A DNA stretch of 36,910 bases, taken from contig BFEA01000446.1 in NCBI GenBank assembly GCA_003427395.1, positions 1,359,636 through 1,396,545 of the forward strand, given 5' to 3'. The notes under the pieces were generated by a model. The model did not search any database. It worked only from the letters and a program-made list of their open reading frames with translations, and was not told where the DNA came from. A program made the translations under genes and the position numbers. Shown here in pieces: positions 1 through 9,643 of this stretch; position 1 is the first letter of the stretch; each line of letters begins with the position of its first letter. The DNA comes from Chara braunii. Its lineage: Eukaryota > Streptophyta > Charophyceae > Charales > Characeae.

Positions 1-282
1 AAAAAAAAAAAAAAAAAAAACCCTAAAAAAATGTAAATATAAAAAAAAGCGCAATGTACTTCGCTTTCTAACCCGAAACGTAAATCAGCTTCAAGATTCA
101 ATTAAACCCGAGTTCTGACTATGGATGACGAAAAAGTCAACCATTCTGTATATGAGAGGCAGGGTCGAATTGTTTTTTTTTTCTTTTCTTTTTATTTCTT
201 TTCTTTTCTAGCGAGTATCTTTTTCTCTCGCGTTTTCAAAGGGGGTTCCCCCCTATCATTATTATAATCATCTCTTTCGTTC
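1..282. other. A-rich and T-rich intergenic DNA
   Basis: The window opens with a 20-base A run and later has a T-rich tract (about 172-213). One CCCTAAA-like heptamer at 21-27 is not repeated, so it is not read as telomeric. I see no gene here. Confidence 0.6.
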
Positions 283-351
283 AGTATTCGAACTCCCGAC
301 CAGCTCGCTAACTAACGGTTAAGAACGTGTGTATAAACTCCGCCACAGGGC
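283..351 (-). repeat. tRNA-like SINE-type unit 1 of 4
   Basis: Read on the minus strand, this has an A-box-like TGTGGCGGAGTTTATAC, an anticodon-arm-like segment, a variable-arm-like segment and a B-box-like GGGAGTTCGAATAC. The layout resembles a class II (Leu/Ser) tRNA with a long variable arm, but the arms do not pair well. It is read as a tRNA-derived SINE head or old pseudogene rather than a working tRNA. Confidence 0.5.
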
Positions 352-422
352 ACAGGCTCGCACAGGCTCAGTATTCCATCTGCCCTGTCGATTGTTCCCC
401 TCTGTGATTATCGTATTCACCT

Positions 423-494
423 GGATTCGAACTCGCGACCTGTTTATCAACTAGCGGTCGAATGTGGGAAAGAATTCCGCCTCCGCCACACGGC
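423..494 (-). repeat. tRNA-like SINE-type unit 2 of 4
   Basis: Second minus-strand copy. It shares GTGTGGCGGA near its 5' end and ends in GGTCGCGAGTTCGAATCC, the best B-box match of the four units. It is diverged from unit 1 in the middle. Confidence 0.5.
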
Positions 495-573
495 GAAGGC
501 GCAATATTCCATTTCCCTGTTGATGCCACGATGGTTTGCCGCACTCAGTATCGTGTTGAGCTGATTCTTTATC

Positions 574-640
574 AGTATTCGAACTCACGACCTGTTTACT
601 AACTGAAGGTCGAATGTATGTATAAAATCCGCCACACGGC
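574..640 (-). repeat. tRNA-like SINE-type unit 3 of 4
   Basis: Third minus-strand copy, with GTGTGGCGGATTTTATACA at the 5' side and GGTCGTGAGTTCGAATAC at the 3' side. The middle, ATTCGACC followed by AGTTAGTAAACA, is close to units 2 and 4. Confidence 0.5.
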
Positions 641-797
641 GCAGGTGCAATCTTCGATTGCCCAAAAAATAAAAATAAAAATAAAAATAAAATAAAAAAA
701 TTTAATGCACCTGCAGGTGCAAATCTCGCATTCACCTGCCGTCGCTGCCGATATTTTGCCCCAGACAGTATCTTGTTCGTCTCCATTTTTTGTCAGA

Positions 798-868
798 GTA
801 TTCGAACTCACGACCCGTTTACTAACTACCGGTCGAAAGTGACTAAGGGTCAGATCCCACTACCCTGG
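798..868 (-). repeat. tRNA-like SINE-type unit 4 of 4
   Basis: Fourth minus-strand copy. The B-box side (GGTCGTGAGTTCGAATAC) and the middle are conserved, but the A-box side has decayed. With units 1-3 it makes a loose tandem array with about 140-220 bp between units. Confidence 0.45.
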
Positions 869-1384
869 ATTATTCCTTTTTCACCCTCGATTACGAAGAT
901 CAACGGTCAGAAATGAACAATAGGGGCTATTGGGATCTGCCCCTAAATGGGGCAGCAGCAGTCTTCCATTTACATGTCGACGGTCCTGCTTAACTGACCG
1001 TCTATAGAGGAGATTAAGGTCAATCTTGACCAGAAACAGAGAATCGACTGTCCAGTCGATTAAAATAAACAAATAAATAAGTGAAAGATTGAGACCTCGA
1101 TCCGCTACACAGTCGAGGCGAAGCTGGATTTATAAAGATGGTAAGAGAGGCGATAGCTCTGAGGGCGTCTTAGCGACGGGCACTCGGACATCCGTGGATG
1201 CTCGGCGCCGAAATTACGTACAATTTCGTGCAAGAAGTTGGGAAGTGCAGCAGAGCAAGGTTGGTGGCAAGCAGGGAAGCGGGCTCGATGAAATGGGCGA
1301 TCGAGGACGAGTCCCTGCTCGGCGGGAGAAAGTGGAAAAGCAGAATCATTGAAGGTAAGAACGAGGAAAGAGAGAGAAGGAGAG

Positions 1385-1387
<3 letters not shown>
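869..1387. other. Intergenic, no gene recognised
   Basis: Open frames here are short and overlap on both strands without recognisable domains. The larger ones run into the adjoining GA repeat and are not believed. Confidence 0.5.

Positions 1388-1455
<68 letters not shown>
1388..1455. repeat. (AG)n microsatellite
   Basis: About 68 bp of uninterrupted AG/GA dinucleotide. Frames through it encode Arg-Glu or Ser-Leu runs and are artefacts. Confidence 0.95.
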
Positions 1456-1458
<3 letters not shown>

Positions 1459-1882
1459 CCATCGCCATGACTGGGTGTAAGGTACTGATGGAACGAGAGA
1501 TCGAGATGGAGTCCCTGATCGACGGGAGAAAGTGGGGGAGCAGAGGATTCAAGGTCAGAAAGAGGGGAGAGAGAAGGAGGGCATGAAATGAAAGACACAG
1601 AGAGACTGCGATGTCCACGGCCAAGGACTGATAGGTCTGGAGATGGGGAATCGGATTAGGGGGGTGTTGATTGGGTCGCCGCCGCCCAATGGAGGGGATA
1701 CGTTCGAGGGGAGGAAGATAATGTGGCGGGTGCGCCTCGTGGCTGGAAGAAGAATGTGACGAGTGCTTCTCTTCACTAGAAGAAATAAGAAGAGTGTGAG
1801 GAATCCTACCGCAAGTCATCACCTGGGTCACTCTGGGTGCGGCTCGCGGTCAGGCGAAGAATTTGATTCGAGAGCCTGTTGC
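1456..1882. other. 3' flank of the secreted-protein gene, no gene seen
   Basis: Purine-rich spacer between the AG repeat and the stop codon of the minus-strand gene. It should contain that gene's 3' UTR, but no clear poly(A) signal could be assigned. Confidence 0.4.
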
Positions 1883-4396
1883 CTAGTCAATTTCTTCCCC
1901 TCGGCCAGGGGAAGAATTCGATTTTTCAGCCTGTTGGCTAGGGGAAGCATTTGAGGGGAGGGCCTCTTGGCTCGGAGAAGAGTGCGAAGGCTGTGCCTGT
2001 ACGCTAGCAGAGGAACTTGATTGATGCGCCTCTTGGCTAAGAGAAGCATCTGACGCCGCCTTCTCCTCTTGGCTGGCAGAACCACCTGACCCGCTGGGAG
2101 AAGCAACGGACCCGCTGGGAGAAGCAGCTGACCCGCTGGGAGAAGCATCTGACTCCGGCTTCTCCTCTTGGCTCGGAGAAGCACCTGACCCGCTGGGAGA
2201 AGCACCTGACCCACTCGGAGAAGCATCTGACGCCTTCTCCTCTTGGCTCGGAGAAGCAGCTGACCCGCTGGGAGAAGTACTTGACCCCCTTGAAGAAGCA
2301 CCAGACCCGCTGGGAGAAGCAACGGACCCGCTGGGAGAAGCACCTGACCCGCTCGGAGAAGCAACGGACTGACCTGGCGAGACAACTGACTCGCTCGGAG
2401 AAACTTCCGACTCGATGGGAGAATCATCAGACTCGATGGGAGAGACATCAGACTCGATGGGAGAGTCATCAGACTCGATGGGAGAGACATCTGACTCGAT
2501 GGGAGAGGCATCTGACAGGCTCGGAGAAACACGAGAAACCCCAGGCCAGCTCGAAGACGAAGGAGCTTCGCTTGGAGAAGTAACTGACTCGCTCGCAGGA
2601 GCTTCGGTGGGAGAAGTAACTGACTCGCTCGCAGGAGCACTGGATGGCGCCGGCTGTTGGCATTCAGGCTGGTTGCACGGCGGCTCTCCTCCTTGGCTAG
2701 CAGGAGCACTGGCAGACGGCTTCGGATTTTGGCATTCAGGCTTGTTGCACGGCGACTTTTCTCCTTCGCTAGCAGGAGCACTGGCAGACGGCTCCGGATT
2801 TTGGCATTCAGGCTGATTGCACGGGGGGCTTTGTGCCGGGCGGGAAGACTCTGGCGGCGTCGGTTGTTGGCATTGCGGCTCGTTGCACGGCGGCTTTTCC
2901 GCTTCGCTAGCAGGAGCACTGGATGCCGCCGGCTGTTGGCATTCAGGCTGGTTGCAGGGCGGCCCCGAGGGGTGGGGCTGACTCCCGCCGCCACCGCCGC
3001 TGCCCCCGCCGCCGCAGACGTGCAGCGCCTCTTTATCGAGCGCGAGCTCGAATATCGACCCCTCGTTCCCGCCAACGTACAGCTTGTCCTTGTTCAAAGT
3101 CAGAGCCCAGACCCCGGCGCGGGAACCCGTACCTGAGCCATCTTGCCTCTCAGAGCTGACGATTGTCTCGACGCTTTTGGCGCCGCCGCATGGCGATTCC
3201 ATCTTGATCCATCGAACGGATCCTCCGATCTGCGACACGAAGACGTTACAGCCATCAGGCGTGACGACGATGTCGCGCAGGCCAGCGAAGGTTGCATTGC
3301 CGCCATCGCCATCGCCATCGCCATCGCCATCGCCGCACTCCCCTGTGCCGGCGACCCAGCTCACCTTCTTGGACCCCGTCTGCAGCACCCACAGCTTGTT
3401 GTGTTCTCCGTCAATGAAGAAGAGGCAAGCGCCATCAGACGCAAAACTCTGGTGATTGAAATGAATCGTTGATATGTTCGGATCGGTCCCGTTGGGAAAG
3501 CTTGCGACGGCATTCCAGGTCGACTGTCCCCCCTCCTCGGTGTCGTTGTTGCCAACGACGATACTCACGTTCTCGACGGCGACGAGCGGGGCGGCGAGAA
3601 CTCTCGCCGCCGGCTTCCCCACGTCTGCGAGGTACAGATGCGTCTTCGCCGGGTTCAGCGCCAAGCTACCGCCTCCTACGTCCTTGGGCAGGGGAGCAGA
3701 GGTCCAATTACGATCGAGCACGGAGAGGAAGGCGACCCTGGTGGACAGGTTCATGCCGGCCACGTCCGTGCTTAGCATCAGACGGCTGCCATTTGGCGCA
3801 AGATCCATAGCTTGGATCCTCGACATCTTCGTCATGGAAATTGCCGATTGATATACGATGGGCTCGACACGTGTCGTCCCATTGAGAGTCGCGTTCGGCC
3901 ACCAATAACTGACCAGCTCGTCTTGTGCAGACTCCTGCAATCCTTGCTCCAGCGGGGCGAGATCACCCCTCCTCACAGACATCACCTGATGTCTGATCAC
4001 GCCATTCGATGTCTGGCAAACATCGTCGACGACGTAATAGAAGACAGTGCCCGCCGGGTCTGAAGAGTTAAAGACCAAGTTCTTGACCAAAGAAGCGCAC
4101 GACAATCCGTTGCTGTCATTGCGCGAGTCGAGAGCAAGCGCCGGTGCGAGCTTCAGCACAGTGCGAACGTCCTTGACGAGGTTTGGCTGCAGATTGGTCA
4201 GGTTCACCATAGCCAAAGCTTCCCGGCGATTCTCCTGCTGCGTCCACGTGTCGAGACGAAAGCCCGATCCGGCGTCAAAAAGACTGACGCGGGCGGCGTG
4301 ACCATTTCCCACGAGCAACGCAAGGACGGTGAAGATCAAGAAACACCGCCGCCATGGCGAGCTTGCGCCCAGGCTACCGGTAGCGGACCGATCCAT
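1883..4396 (-). CDS. Secreted NHL/beta-propeller-like glycoprotein with Cys-Pro and Ser-Pro repeat tail
   Basis: An intact, apparently single-exon reading frame of about 837 codons. The first ATG is at 4396; the frame extends upstream only through a non-ATG codon. Residues 1-35 look like a signal peptide: RR, then a hydrophobic CFLIFTVLALLVG core, then a small-residue site after NGHAA. Residues about 36-460 are globular with more than ten N-X-S/T sequons. They contain NHL/SMP-30-like strands (SWVAGTGECG, GLRDIVVTPDGCNVFVS) and a GDGDGD run encoded by a GCCATC-type repeat at about 3300-3336. A Gly-rich linker leads to five PPCNxPxCQ/N repeats, then a long S-P-S/I-x-S tail with SPSQEE blocks. 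That fits an extracellular or cell-wall protein with a ligand-binding propeller and an O-glycosylated extensin-like stalk. The domain assignment is by motif only, and the precise role is unknown. Confidence 0.75.
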   Translation of the reverse strand: MDRSATGSLGASSPWRRCFLIFTVLALLVGNGHAARVSLFDAGSGFRLDTWTQQENRREALAMVNLTNLQPNLVKDVRTVLKLAPALALDSRNDSNGLSCASLVKNLVFNSSDPAGTVFYYVVDDVCQTSNGVIRHQVMSVRRGDLAPLEQGLQESAQDELVSYWWPNATLNGTTRVEPIVYQSAISMTKMSRIQAMDLAPNGSRLMLSTDVAGMNLSTRVAFLSVLDRNWTSAPLPKDVGGGSLALNPAKTHLYLADVGKPAARVLAAPLVAVENVSIVVGNNDTEEGGQSTWNAVASFPNGTDPNISTIHFNHQSFASDGACLFFIDGEHNKLWVLQTGSKKVSWVAGTGECGDGDGDGDGDGGNATFAGLRDIVVTPDGCNVFVSQIGGSVRWIKMESPCGGAKSVETIVSSERQDGSGTGSRAGVWALTLNKDKLYVGGNEGSIFELALDKEALHVCGGGGSGGGGGSQPHPSGPPCNQPECQQPAASSAPASEAEKPPCNEPQCQQPTPPESSRPAQSPPCNQPECQNPEPSASAPASEGEKSPCNKPECQNPKPSASAPASQGGEPPCNQPECQQPAPSSAPASESVTSPTEAPASESVTSPSEAPSSSSWPGVSRVSPSLSDASPIESDVSPIESDDSPIESDVSPIESDDSPIESEVSPSESVVSPGQSVASPSGSGASPSGSVASPSGSGASSRGSSTSPSGSAASPSQEEKASDASPSGSGASPSGSGASPSQEEKPESDASPSGSAASPSGSVASPSGSGGSASQEEKAASDASLSQEAHQSSSSASVQAQPSHSSPSQEALPSNASPSQQAEKSNSSPGRGEEID

Positions 4397-4800
4397 CTTC
4401 CGACCGGTCGCCCTTCCTCTCTCTCCAATTCTTCTCCTAACTACCAACGACCGAGCGCCTCTTCGTCTTCTCTTACGCCACGTGGACACACTCTTTTCCC
4501 CCCTGACGGCATGAGTGGGAGAGCAGAAAACGCCGCTCTTCTCTCATCTCCTTCTCACGGAAACGCCATAGCCATAGCTTGACCTCGCTTCACCCACGAG
4601 GAGGAGGACGAAAGCTTCTCCCACGGACTCAACCATTTGAAACAGGGGCCGTGCAGGTGTGTGCACGTGCACCCGCACGCAATCACACACAGACAGAGAG
4701 CACGCGAGCGACGCAGAGCCAGAATGACTGATAAATAGAATGGAGGGAGACTCAGAGACTCACAGAGAGAAAGAAAGCTGCTCGCTGCACCCCTGCAGCG
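4397..4800. promoter_or_regulatory. Presumed 5' UTR and promoter region of the secreted-protein gene
   Basis: This lies directly upstream of the minus-strand start and contains CA- and GA-rich stretches. No TATA box or other defined element could be placed, so the assignment rests on position only. Confidence 0.3.
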
Positions 4801-4850
4801 ATTGCCTCTTTTACTTCTTTTTTTTTTTTTTTTTTGTGATTGCCAACTTA

Positions 4851-4966
4851 GGGCCTAGCACGTGCACCGCTCCTCGTTCGTCCATATTGTGAATGCATCG
4901 GGACACCGGCCCTGTCTATGTGCATTCCTAATCTTGGCGGATGGCGAGTGGAGCAGCTCTGTTGGG
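4851..4966. mobile_element. Degenerate GGGCC-type MITE
   Basis: It begins with AGGGCCTAGCACGTGCACC and ends with CTTGGCGGATGGCGAGTGG. That end is the same terminal sequence as the clean copy at 5945-6055, but here the two ends no longer pair well. Confidence 0.4.
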
Positions 4967-5010
4967 GTGAGTACTCGGGGCGGGAACACTCCATGATGAG
5001 CCAAGAAAGG

Positions 5011-5164
5011 TTTTTTTTTTTTTTTTTTTTTTTTGCCCTTTTTTTTTGCCTTCCAGAGAGCATATTCGATCTAGCTCCTTCGTTAACGTATCTGACCGCA
5101 ATCACGGCCGTCGTGCATGTATCTGTCCGCATTCACGTCCGGATGTTAGTCGGAAAAGACCTAC

Positions 5165-5195
<31 letters not shown>
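5011..5195. repeat. Poly-T and poly-A tracts with an intervening dispersed repeat
   Basis: T runs near 5011-5048 and an A run near 5169-5195 enclose a segment with CGTATCTGACCGCA. That is the reverse complement of a motif also seen at about 7020 and 11380. Confidence 0.5.
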
Positions 5196-5197
<2 letters not shown>

Positions 5198-5281
5198 CCT
5201 ACTCTGAGTATGCTTTGATCCCGGCAACTCCACACACTCGCAGCAACTCAGCGTAGACTGCCGACTCGATCTACCTTATTT

Positions 5282-5371
5282 CCCCGAACACAGCGCACCC
5301 TGATAATGAATGTATACAAGGTACTTTTCAGGCTCGGTACAGCCATAATGAGGGTGCGTTGTGTTCCGGGG
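5282..5371. mobile_element. Short foldback element
   Basis: The arms CCCCGAACACAGCGCACCCT and AGGGTGCGTTGTGTTCCGGG are near-perfect inverted repeats of about 28 bp, with about 34 bp between them. A MITE is likely. No clear TSD was found. Confidence 0.65.
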
Positions 5372-5753
5372 AAGATGGTAGCACTTTCTTAACGTATCTG
5401 ACCGCGATATTGTCGCCAAGCTCAAGCTTTCGGTTCTCACAGACCAAGATTCGAGCTAGGGATTCCTTGTTTTTTGTTTTTTTTTTTGCCCTGGGGATTC
5501 CTACTCAGGTATCACCACGGAATTGACTACCGTCCTCATGCGAATAGTAATCACATTCTTTATCGCCGTATCTAGACCTCAAATTGCCCCAAATGCAGTT
5601 CAAATGACCGTGCATTCTGTTCAGGTGAAGGTGGTAAGCACCAAAACCCATCTACATTACAAAAGAAAAGAAAAAAGAAAAAAAAAAAACATTTACGGGA
5701 GGGGTTAGGAAATCAATCATTGCATAGCGCCTGCAGCAGAATGGCACAGGCAT

Positions 5754-5926
5754 GGCGCCTCCCTCCACTGCTCACCAAACGTGCAAAATTCAAAATGAAT
5801 CTTCCGCTACAACATGGAAAGATACACCGCCATATTTCTTGTCTTTTTTTTTTTTTTTTTTTTTCTTTCTCTATTTCTTGTCTATTTCTTGCCTTTTGTG
5901 CATGTGGTGAGTAGTGGAGCGAGGCC
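5754..5926. mobile_element. GGGCC-family MITE with 3-bp TSD (CAT)
   Basis: Imperfect terminal inverted repeats (TIRs; GGCGCCTCCCTCCACTGC and the complement of GTAGTGGAGCGAGGCC) are flanked by CAT at 5751-5753 and 5927-5929. The interior shares ACATGGAAAGATACA and TTGTGCATGTGG with copies at 6255, 6493 and 12969. Confidence 0.7.
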
Positions 5927-5944
5927 CATGAACTGCTCAAATCA

Positions 5945-6055
5945 GGGCCTCGTTGCACTACTCGCCATCCGCCAACATTTTGATTGCATCTGGACATCAT
6001 TTTTGTGCAGATGCATTCGAAATCTTGGCGGATGGCGAGTAGTGCAACTAGGGCC
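5945..6055. mobile_element. GGGCC-family MITE, nearly palindromic, TSD TCA
   Basis: Each end carries GTTGCACTACTCGCCATCC in inverted orientation, giving arms of about 45 bp in a 111-bp element. TCA occurs at 5942-5944 and 6056-6058. Confidence 0.8.
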
Positions 6056-6254
6056 TCAGATGAACAGTTGAAAAAATTAGCAAAAATCAAAGAACAGAAC
6101 GACTGAAATTCATCATTGTCAAAAAAAATAAAAAATAAAAAAAAATTCATGATTGTACAAGCCATCACACTGCCCTTGTTCTTTTTAATTCTTTTCTTTT
6201 CTTGTTGGCCACTGCCTTTCATGGCAAGTGTAGTATCTGTTCTGATCAGTTTAT

Positions 6255-6377
6255 GGGCCTCGCTGCACTACTCCCGCAATGTGCAGAGTGAGATTGACTC
6301 CACCGCTAGAACATGGAAAGATAGATTGCCATCTTTTTTTTTCTTTTGTGCATGTGGAGCGTAGTGCAGCGAACCCC
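6255..6377. mobile_element. GGGCC-family MITE with TSD TAT
   Basis: Starts GGGCCTCGCTGCACTACTC and ends with the inverted GTAGTGCAGCGAACCCC. TAT flanks at 6252-6254 and 6378-6380. The interior contains CTAGAACATGGAAAGATA, diagnostic of this subfamily. Confidence 0.8.
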
Positions 6378-6492
6378 TATCATCTTTCTTTTTTGAAAAC
6401 CCATCCGCGGTCATTCCCTCGGCTTTCGCCTTCCCGCCTCAAGTACGTCCCGCCTCCGATGTCATTCGCAGCTTTTTTTTGGATCTGATTAT

Positions 6493-6614
6493 GGGCATCG
6501 CCACAGCACTCTTCACGTGTGCAAAATAAGAATGAACTCACCTCTAGAACATGGCCAGATGCACCCGCCACATTTTTGTCTTTTTCGCATCTCGAGCGTG
6601 CTGTCGCGATGCCC
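6493..6614. mobile_element. GGGCC-family MITE with TSD TAT
   Basis: The ends GGGCATCGCCACAGCACTC and GAGCGTGCTGTCGCGATGCCC are inverted. TAT flanks at 6490-6492 and 6615-6617. The core again has CTCTAGAACATGG. Confidence 0.8.
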
Positions 6615-7173
6615 TATGACAGGAGGCGGGTTCGCCCCCCTCCTCTGTTTATCAGCAGTTGTATATGCGTACCATTCAGCAGGTTGGCTAGGTCTTCCCG
6701 CCATTTTCACTGCCTGTCTCACAGTTTCGATGAGCCTCTTCAAGAAGACAAAAACATGGACTTTTTGACTTTTTTGCATTCCCGCCATTTTCCTTTCGTG
6801 TCTCCATCTCAGCAGGGGTGGCTAGGTCTTCCCGCCATCTTGCAAATGCCCTATCAGCAGTTGCATGTGTGTACACTCCAACGTTCTAGGTGAAGGTGCT
6901 GCGTACCACAATGGGAGACTCCTGCCTGCCCTCCTTCCTGGGAAAAAAATTAAATACTACGTTTTTGCGTATTTTTGGACGGAACTGCGGCCACATACAT
7001 CCAGGTATGGTGTGAATGCGGTCAGATACATTTGAGATACTGCTAGTGTGAGTACGCCCTAAGAAACGATGACATTTTTCCCAGATAGGACAGGATCCTG
7101 ACTTCATGACTACAGTCATTTCAGACTGTGTAACAGTTCTGTGTGACAGTTTGGTAGTGCATGGGGTTTAGAG
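6615..7173. other. Intergenic, dispersed-repeat fragments only
   Basis: No convincing gene. The duplicated phrases CTAGGTCTTCCCGCCAT and CCCTATxACAG/CAGCAG occur within 6610-6870. A segment at about 6970-7060 (GATACATTTGAGATAC, GAGTACGCCCT) recurs at about 11340-11420. Confidence 0.5.
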
Positions 7174-7176
7174 TAA

Positions 7177-7699
7177 GAGGCTCGCCACACAGGCTGTCGA
7201 AAACCCGGTTTTGGACAATTTTGCGTAGCCACACAGACTTTAGAAGAATTGCCACTCAAAAAACTTTCTACAGGTGTCAGGATGGCACTTTAGACAGCCG
7301 CCCTCCAGCAACCGTTTCCTCCAGCCTGCAGGTGACGGAAATTCGACTGTGGCCCGCCCTCCTTTCGAAAAACGCCTCCTATTTTCGGTTCTCCGGGACT
7401 GCTCCCTGACAGCCGTTGCCTGTTTGTCCATATGTAGTCAACAGTTGCTGTCGAAAACGGCGTTGACATCTGGTCCGCTTGTGCGCACAAATTCATCCCT
7501 GTAACAACTCCCAACAGGCCACCGCCTTCGCCACACAGCACCTGTACAAAGGCTGAGTCTACTTGGCAACTTTCGACAACCTCGCCGCTCGACAGGCTAT
7601 GTGGCAAAGGGGGGCGAAACTGTCGACGGCCCGACTGTCGAAAATTTTCTGACACCTGTCAAAAATTTTCGACATTAGACAGCCTGTGTGGCGAGCCTC
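7177..7699. mobile_element. PIF/Harbinger-like non-autonomous element 1 of a TAA-linked chain
   Basis: The left TIR GAGGCTCGCCACACAGGCTG matches the inverted right end CAGCCTGTGTGGCGAGCCTC. TAA flanks at 7174-7176 and 7700-7702. The interior is full of the dispersed motif TGTCGAAA and its complement. It is homologous in inverted orientation to the element at 8109-8649. No transposase frame is present. Confidence 0.85.
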
Positions 7700-7702
7700 T
7701 AA

Positions 7703-8105
7703 GGGCCTCGCCACATCAATGTCGAAAACTGCATTCTCTCCTCTCCACACCAATGTCAAAACTGCATTTTCTCCTCCCCACACAGCATGTCAAAATACGC
7801 GATGCGAAAAAAATTCAGGAGCTGTCAGGGAAAGGGTTTCGACACCTCCTCTCGAGAAGGGCTCTTTTCCCAGCCTGCAACTTGGACATTTTCAACAGTC
7901 CTCCTATGGGATGTCAAATTCTTGCCTGCACCAAGGCTTGTCCTATCTTCACCCCAATTTGTCTCTTTTGTGCATAGGACTCGTGAGTTCTTCACTTGGA
8001 CATGATGTGTGGCGAAGAGGGGTTTTCTGTAGAAAGAGGGAATGTCGAAAATTTCCTGACATATGTAGAATTTCGTGATGTTTCGACATTGGTGTGGAGA
8101 GGCCG
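7703..8105. mobile_element. PIF/Harbinger-like element 2 of the chain
   Basis: The ends GGGCCTCGCCACATCAATG and CATTGGTGTGGAGAGGCC are inverted. TAA lies on both sides (7700-7702, 8106-8108), and the left TAA is shared with element 1. The interior matches element 4 in direct orientation: GAGCTGTCAGGGAAAGGG, then CTTGGACATTTTCAACAG. Confidence 0.8.
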
Positions 8106-8108
8106 TAA

Positions 8109-8649
8109 GAGGCTCGCCACACAGGCTGCAGAATCTAGAAAATTTTGGACAGGTGTCAGAAAAATTTCGACAGGTGTCAGAAAATTCTCGACAGTGGGGC
8201 GGTCGCCACATAGCCTGTCGAGGGGCGAGGTTGTCGAAAGTTGGCAAGTCTACTCAGCCTTTAGACAGGTGCTGTGTGGCGAAGTTGTTACAGCGATGAA
8301 TTTGTGAGCGCAAGCGGACCAGAGCGGGCTCTTCACGGGACCACCTGAAACCAGATGTCCACGCCGTTTTCGACAGCCAATTTCGACTACATATGGACAA
8401 ACAGGCCACGGCTGTCAGGGAGAAGTCCCTGACAATGGAATATCGGAGGTGTTTTTTGAAAGGTGGGTGGGCCACTGTCGAATTTCCGTCACCTGCAGGC
8501 GGGGGAGAAAACGAATGCTGGAGGGCCGCTGTCGAGACAACGAATCTGACACCTGTCAAAAAACTCTTGAACGGCAATTCTTCGAAAGTCTGTGTGGCGA
8601 TGCAAAATTGTCGAAAACCGGGTTTTCGACACCCTGTGTGGCGAGCCTC
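8109..8649. mobile_element. PIF/Harbinger-like element 3 of the chain
   Basis: Starts GAGGCTCGCCACACAGGCTG and ends CCTGTGTGGCGAGCCTC, between TAA at 8106-8108 and 8650-8652. It is an inverted, diverged copy of element 1, so elements 1 and 3 could form a cruciform of about 520-540 bp per arm. Confidence 0.8.
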
Positions 8650-8652
8650 TAA

Positions 8653-9472
8653 GGGCCTTGCCACACCAGTGTAGAAATGGTGAAACATTCGACAACTGTC
8701 AGACCATTTTCGACATTCACCGTTTCTACACAATGACCGCCTTCGCCACAACGTATGTCTACGATGTATGTCTAAGACCCAGGATAAGCAAAGTTTCGTT
8801 GTTAGAAAAAGGGAAAAGAAAAAAGTAAAGAAAAGGGGAAAAGAAAAAAGAAAAGAAGAAGAAGACACACGATGTGATGTCGAAATCCGCACATCCTTCA
8901 CAACCTCGTTTCCGTGATGTTGAAACTCGGCCCGCTGCAGGCAGGCCGTTCGACATCCACTTCTCTGAATCTCTGACGATTGTAGAAGTGTTTGCGACAT
9001 TTTTTCTTCGACAGTCTGTGTGGCGACAAAAAAATGTAGAAAACTCCATTTTCGACATTGGTATGAGTCTCGTCGCACCAATGTTGAAAATTGCACTATA
9101 GACATTTTCTCCACGCCACACAGCATGCTGAAGTCCGACATGCAAAAAAAATTCAGGAGCTGTCAGGGAAAGGGTTTCTCATCTCCTGTCGAGAAGGGCT
9201 CTTTTCCACTTCAGGCCTGCAACTTGGACATTTTCAACAGTCCTCGGATGGGATGTCGAAATCTTGCCAGGATGTCGAAAAAGAGAAATTCAATGCACCA
9301 AGGCTTGTCCTATCTTCACCCCAGGTTGTCTCTTTTGTGCATAGGACTCTTGAGTTCTTCACTTGGACATGCTGTGTGGCGAAGAGGGTATTTCTGTCGA
9401 AAGAGGGAATGTCAAAAATTTCCTGACATATGTCGAATTTCGTGATGTTTCGACATTGGAGTGGCGAGGCCC
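8653..9472. mobile_element. PIF/Harbinger-like element 4 of the chain
   Basis: The ends GGGCCTTGCCACACC and GGAGTGGCGAGGCCC are inverted; TAA at 8650-8652 and 9473-9475. The right half matches element 2. The left half contains an extra, purine-rich segment (8800-8870) and degenerate inner termini near 8740 and 9080-9120, so another old insertion may be nested inside. Confidence 0.75.
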
Positions 9473-9475
9473 TAA

Positions 9476-9643
9476 GGCTCTCGCAGCACGGCACACGAGA
9501 CAAAAACGAAACGAGTGCATCTGCCCACGAAAGGGGGCAAACTACACTGGTTACTATTTATAGCAAACCGGTGAACCTGGCCATTTTCTGCAGGAAGATG
9601 CACTCGTTTCATTTTTTGTTTCATGCCCTGTGCGGCGAAGCCC
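9476..9643. mobile_element. Short TIR element 5 of the TAA-linked chain
   Basis: The arms are inverted around AAACGAAACGAGTGCATCT and AGATGCACTCGTTTCATTTT, with outer ends GGCTCTCGC and GGCGAAGCCC. TAA at 9473-9475 and 9644-9646. It is 168 bp long with about 50-bp arms. Confidence 0.75.

Noticed and set aside
21-27. CCCTAAA-like heptamer after the A run as a telomere end.
   Set aside because: It is a single copy with no repeat array.
1170-1831. Several open frames of 90-160 codons around the AG repeat.
   Set aside because: They are dinucleotide-repeat translations (Ser-Leu and Arg-Glu runs) present on both strands.
1828-3075. A 415-codon frame antisense-shifted within the secreted-protein gene.
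   Set aside because: It is a shadow of the repetitive Ser/Pro-coding region in another frame; the main frame has a signal peptide and globular domain.
8254-9141. A 295-codon minus-strand open frame.
   Set aside because: It spans two different TIR elements and a purine-rich tract, shows no domain, and is explained by the elements' composition.
7177-9643. Regularly spaced repeats as a CRISPR-like array.
   Set aside because: The repeats are TIRs and scattered octamers with irregular spacing, in a eukaryotic context.
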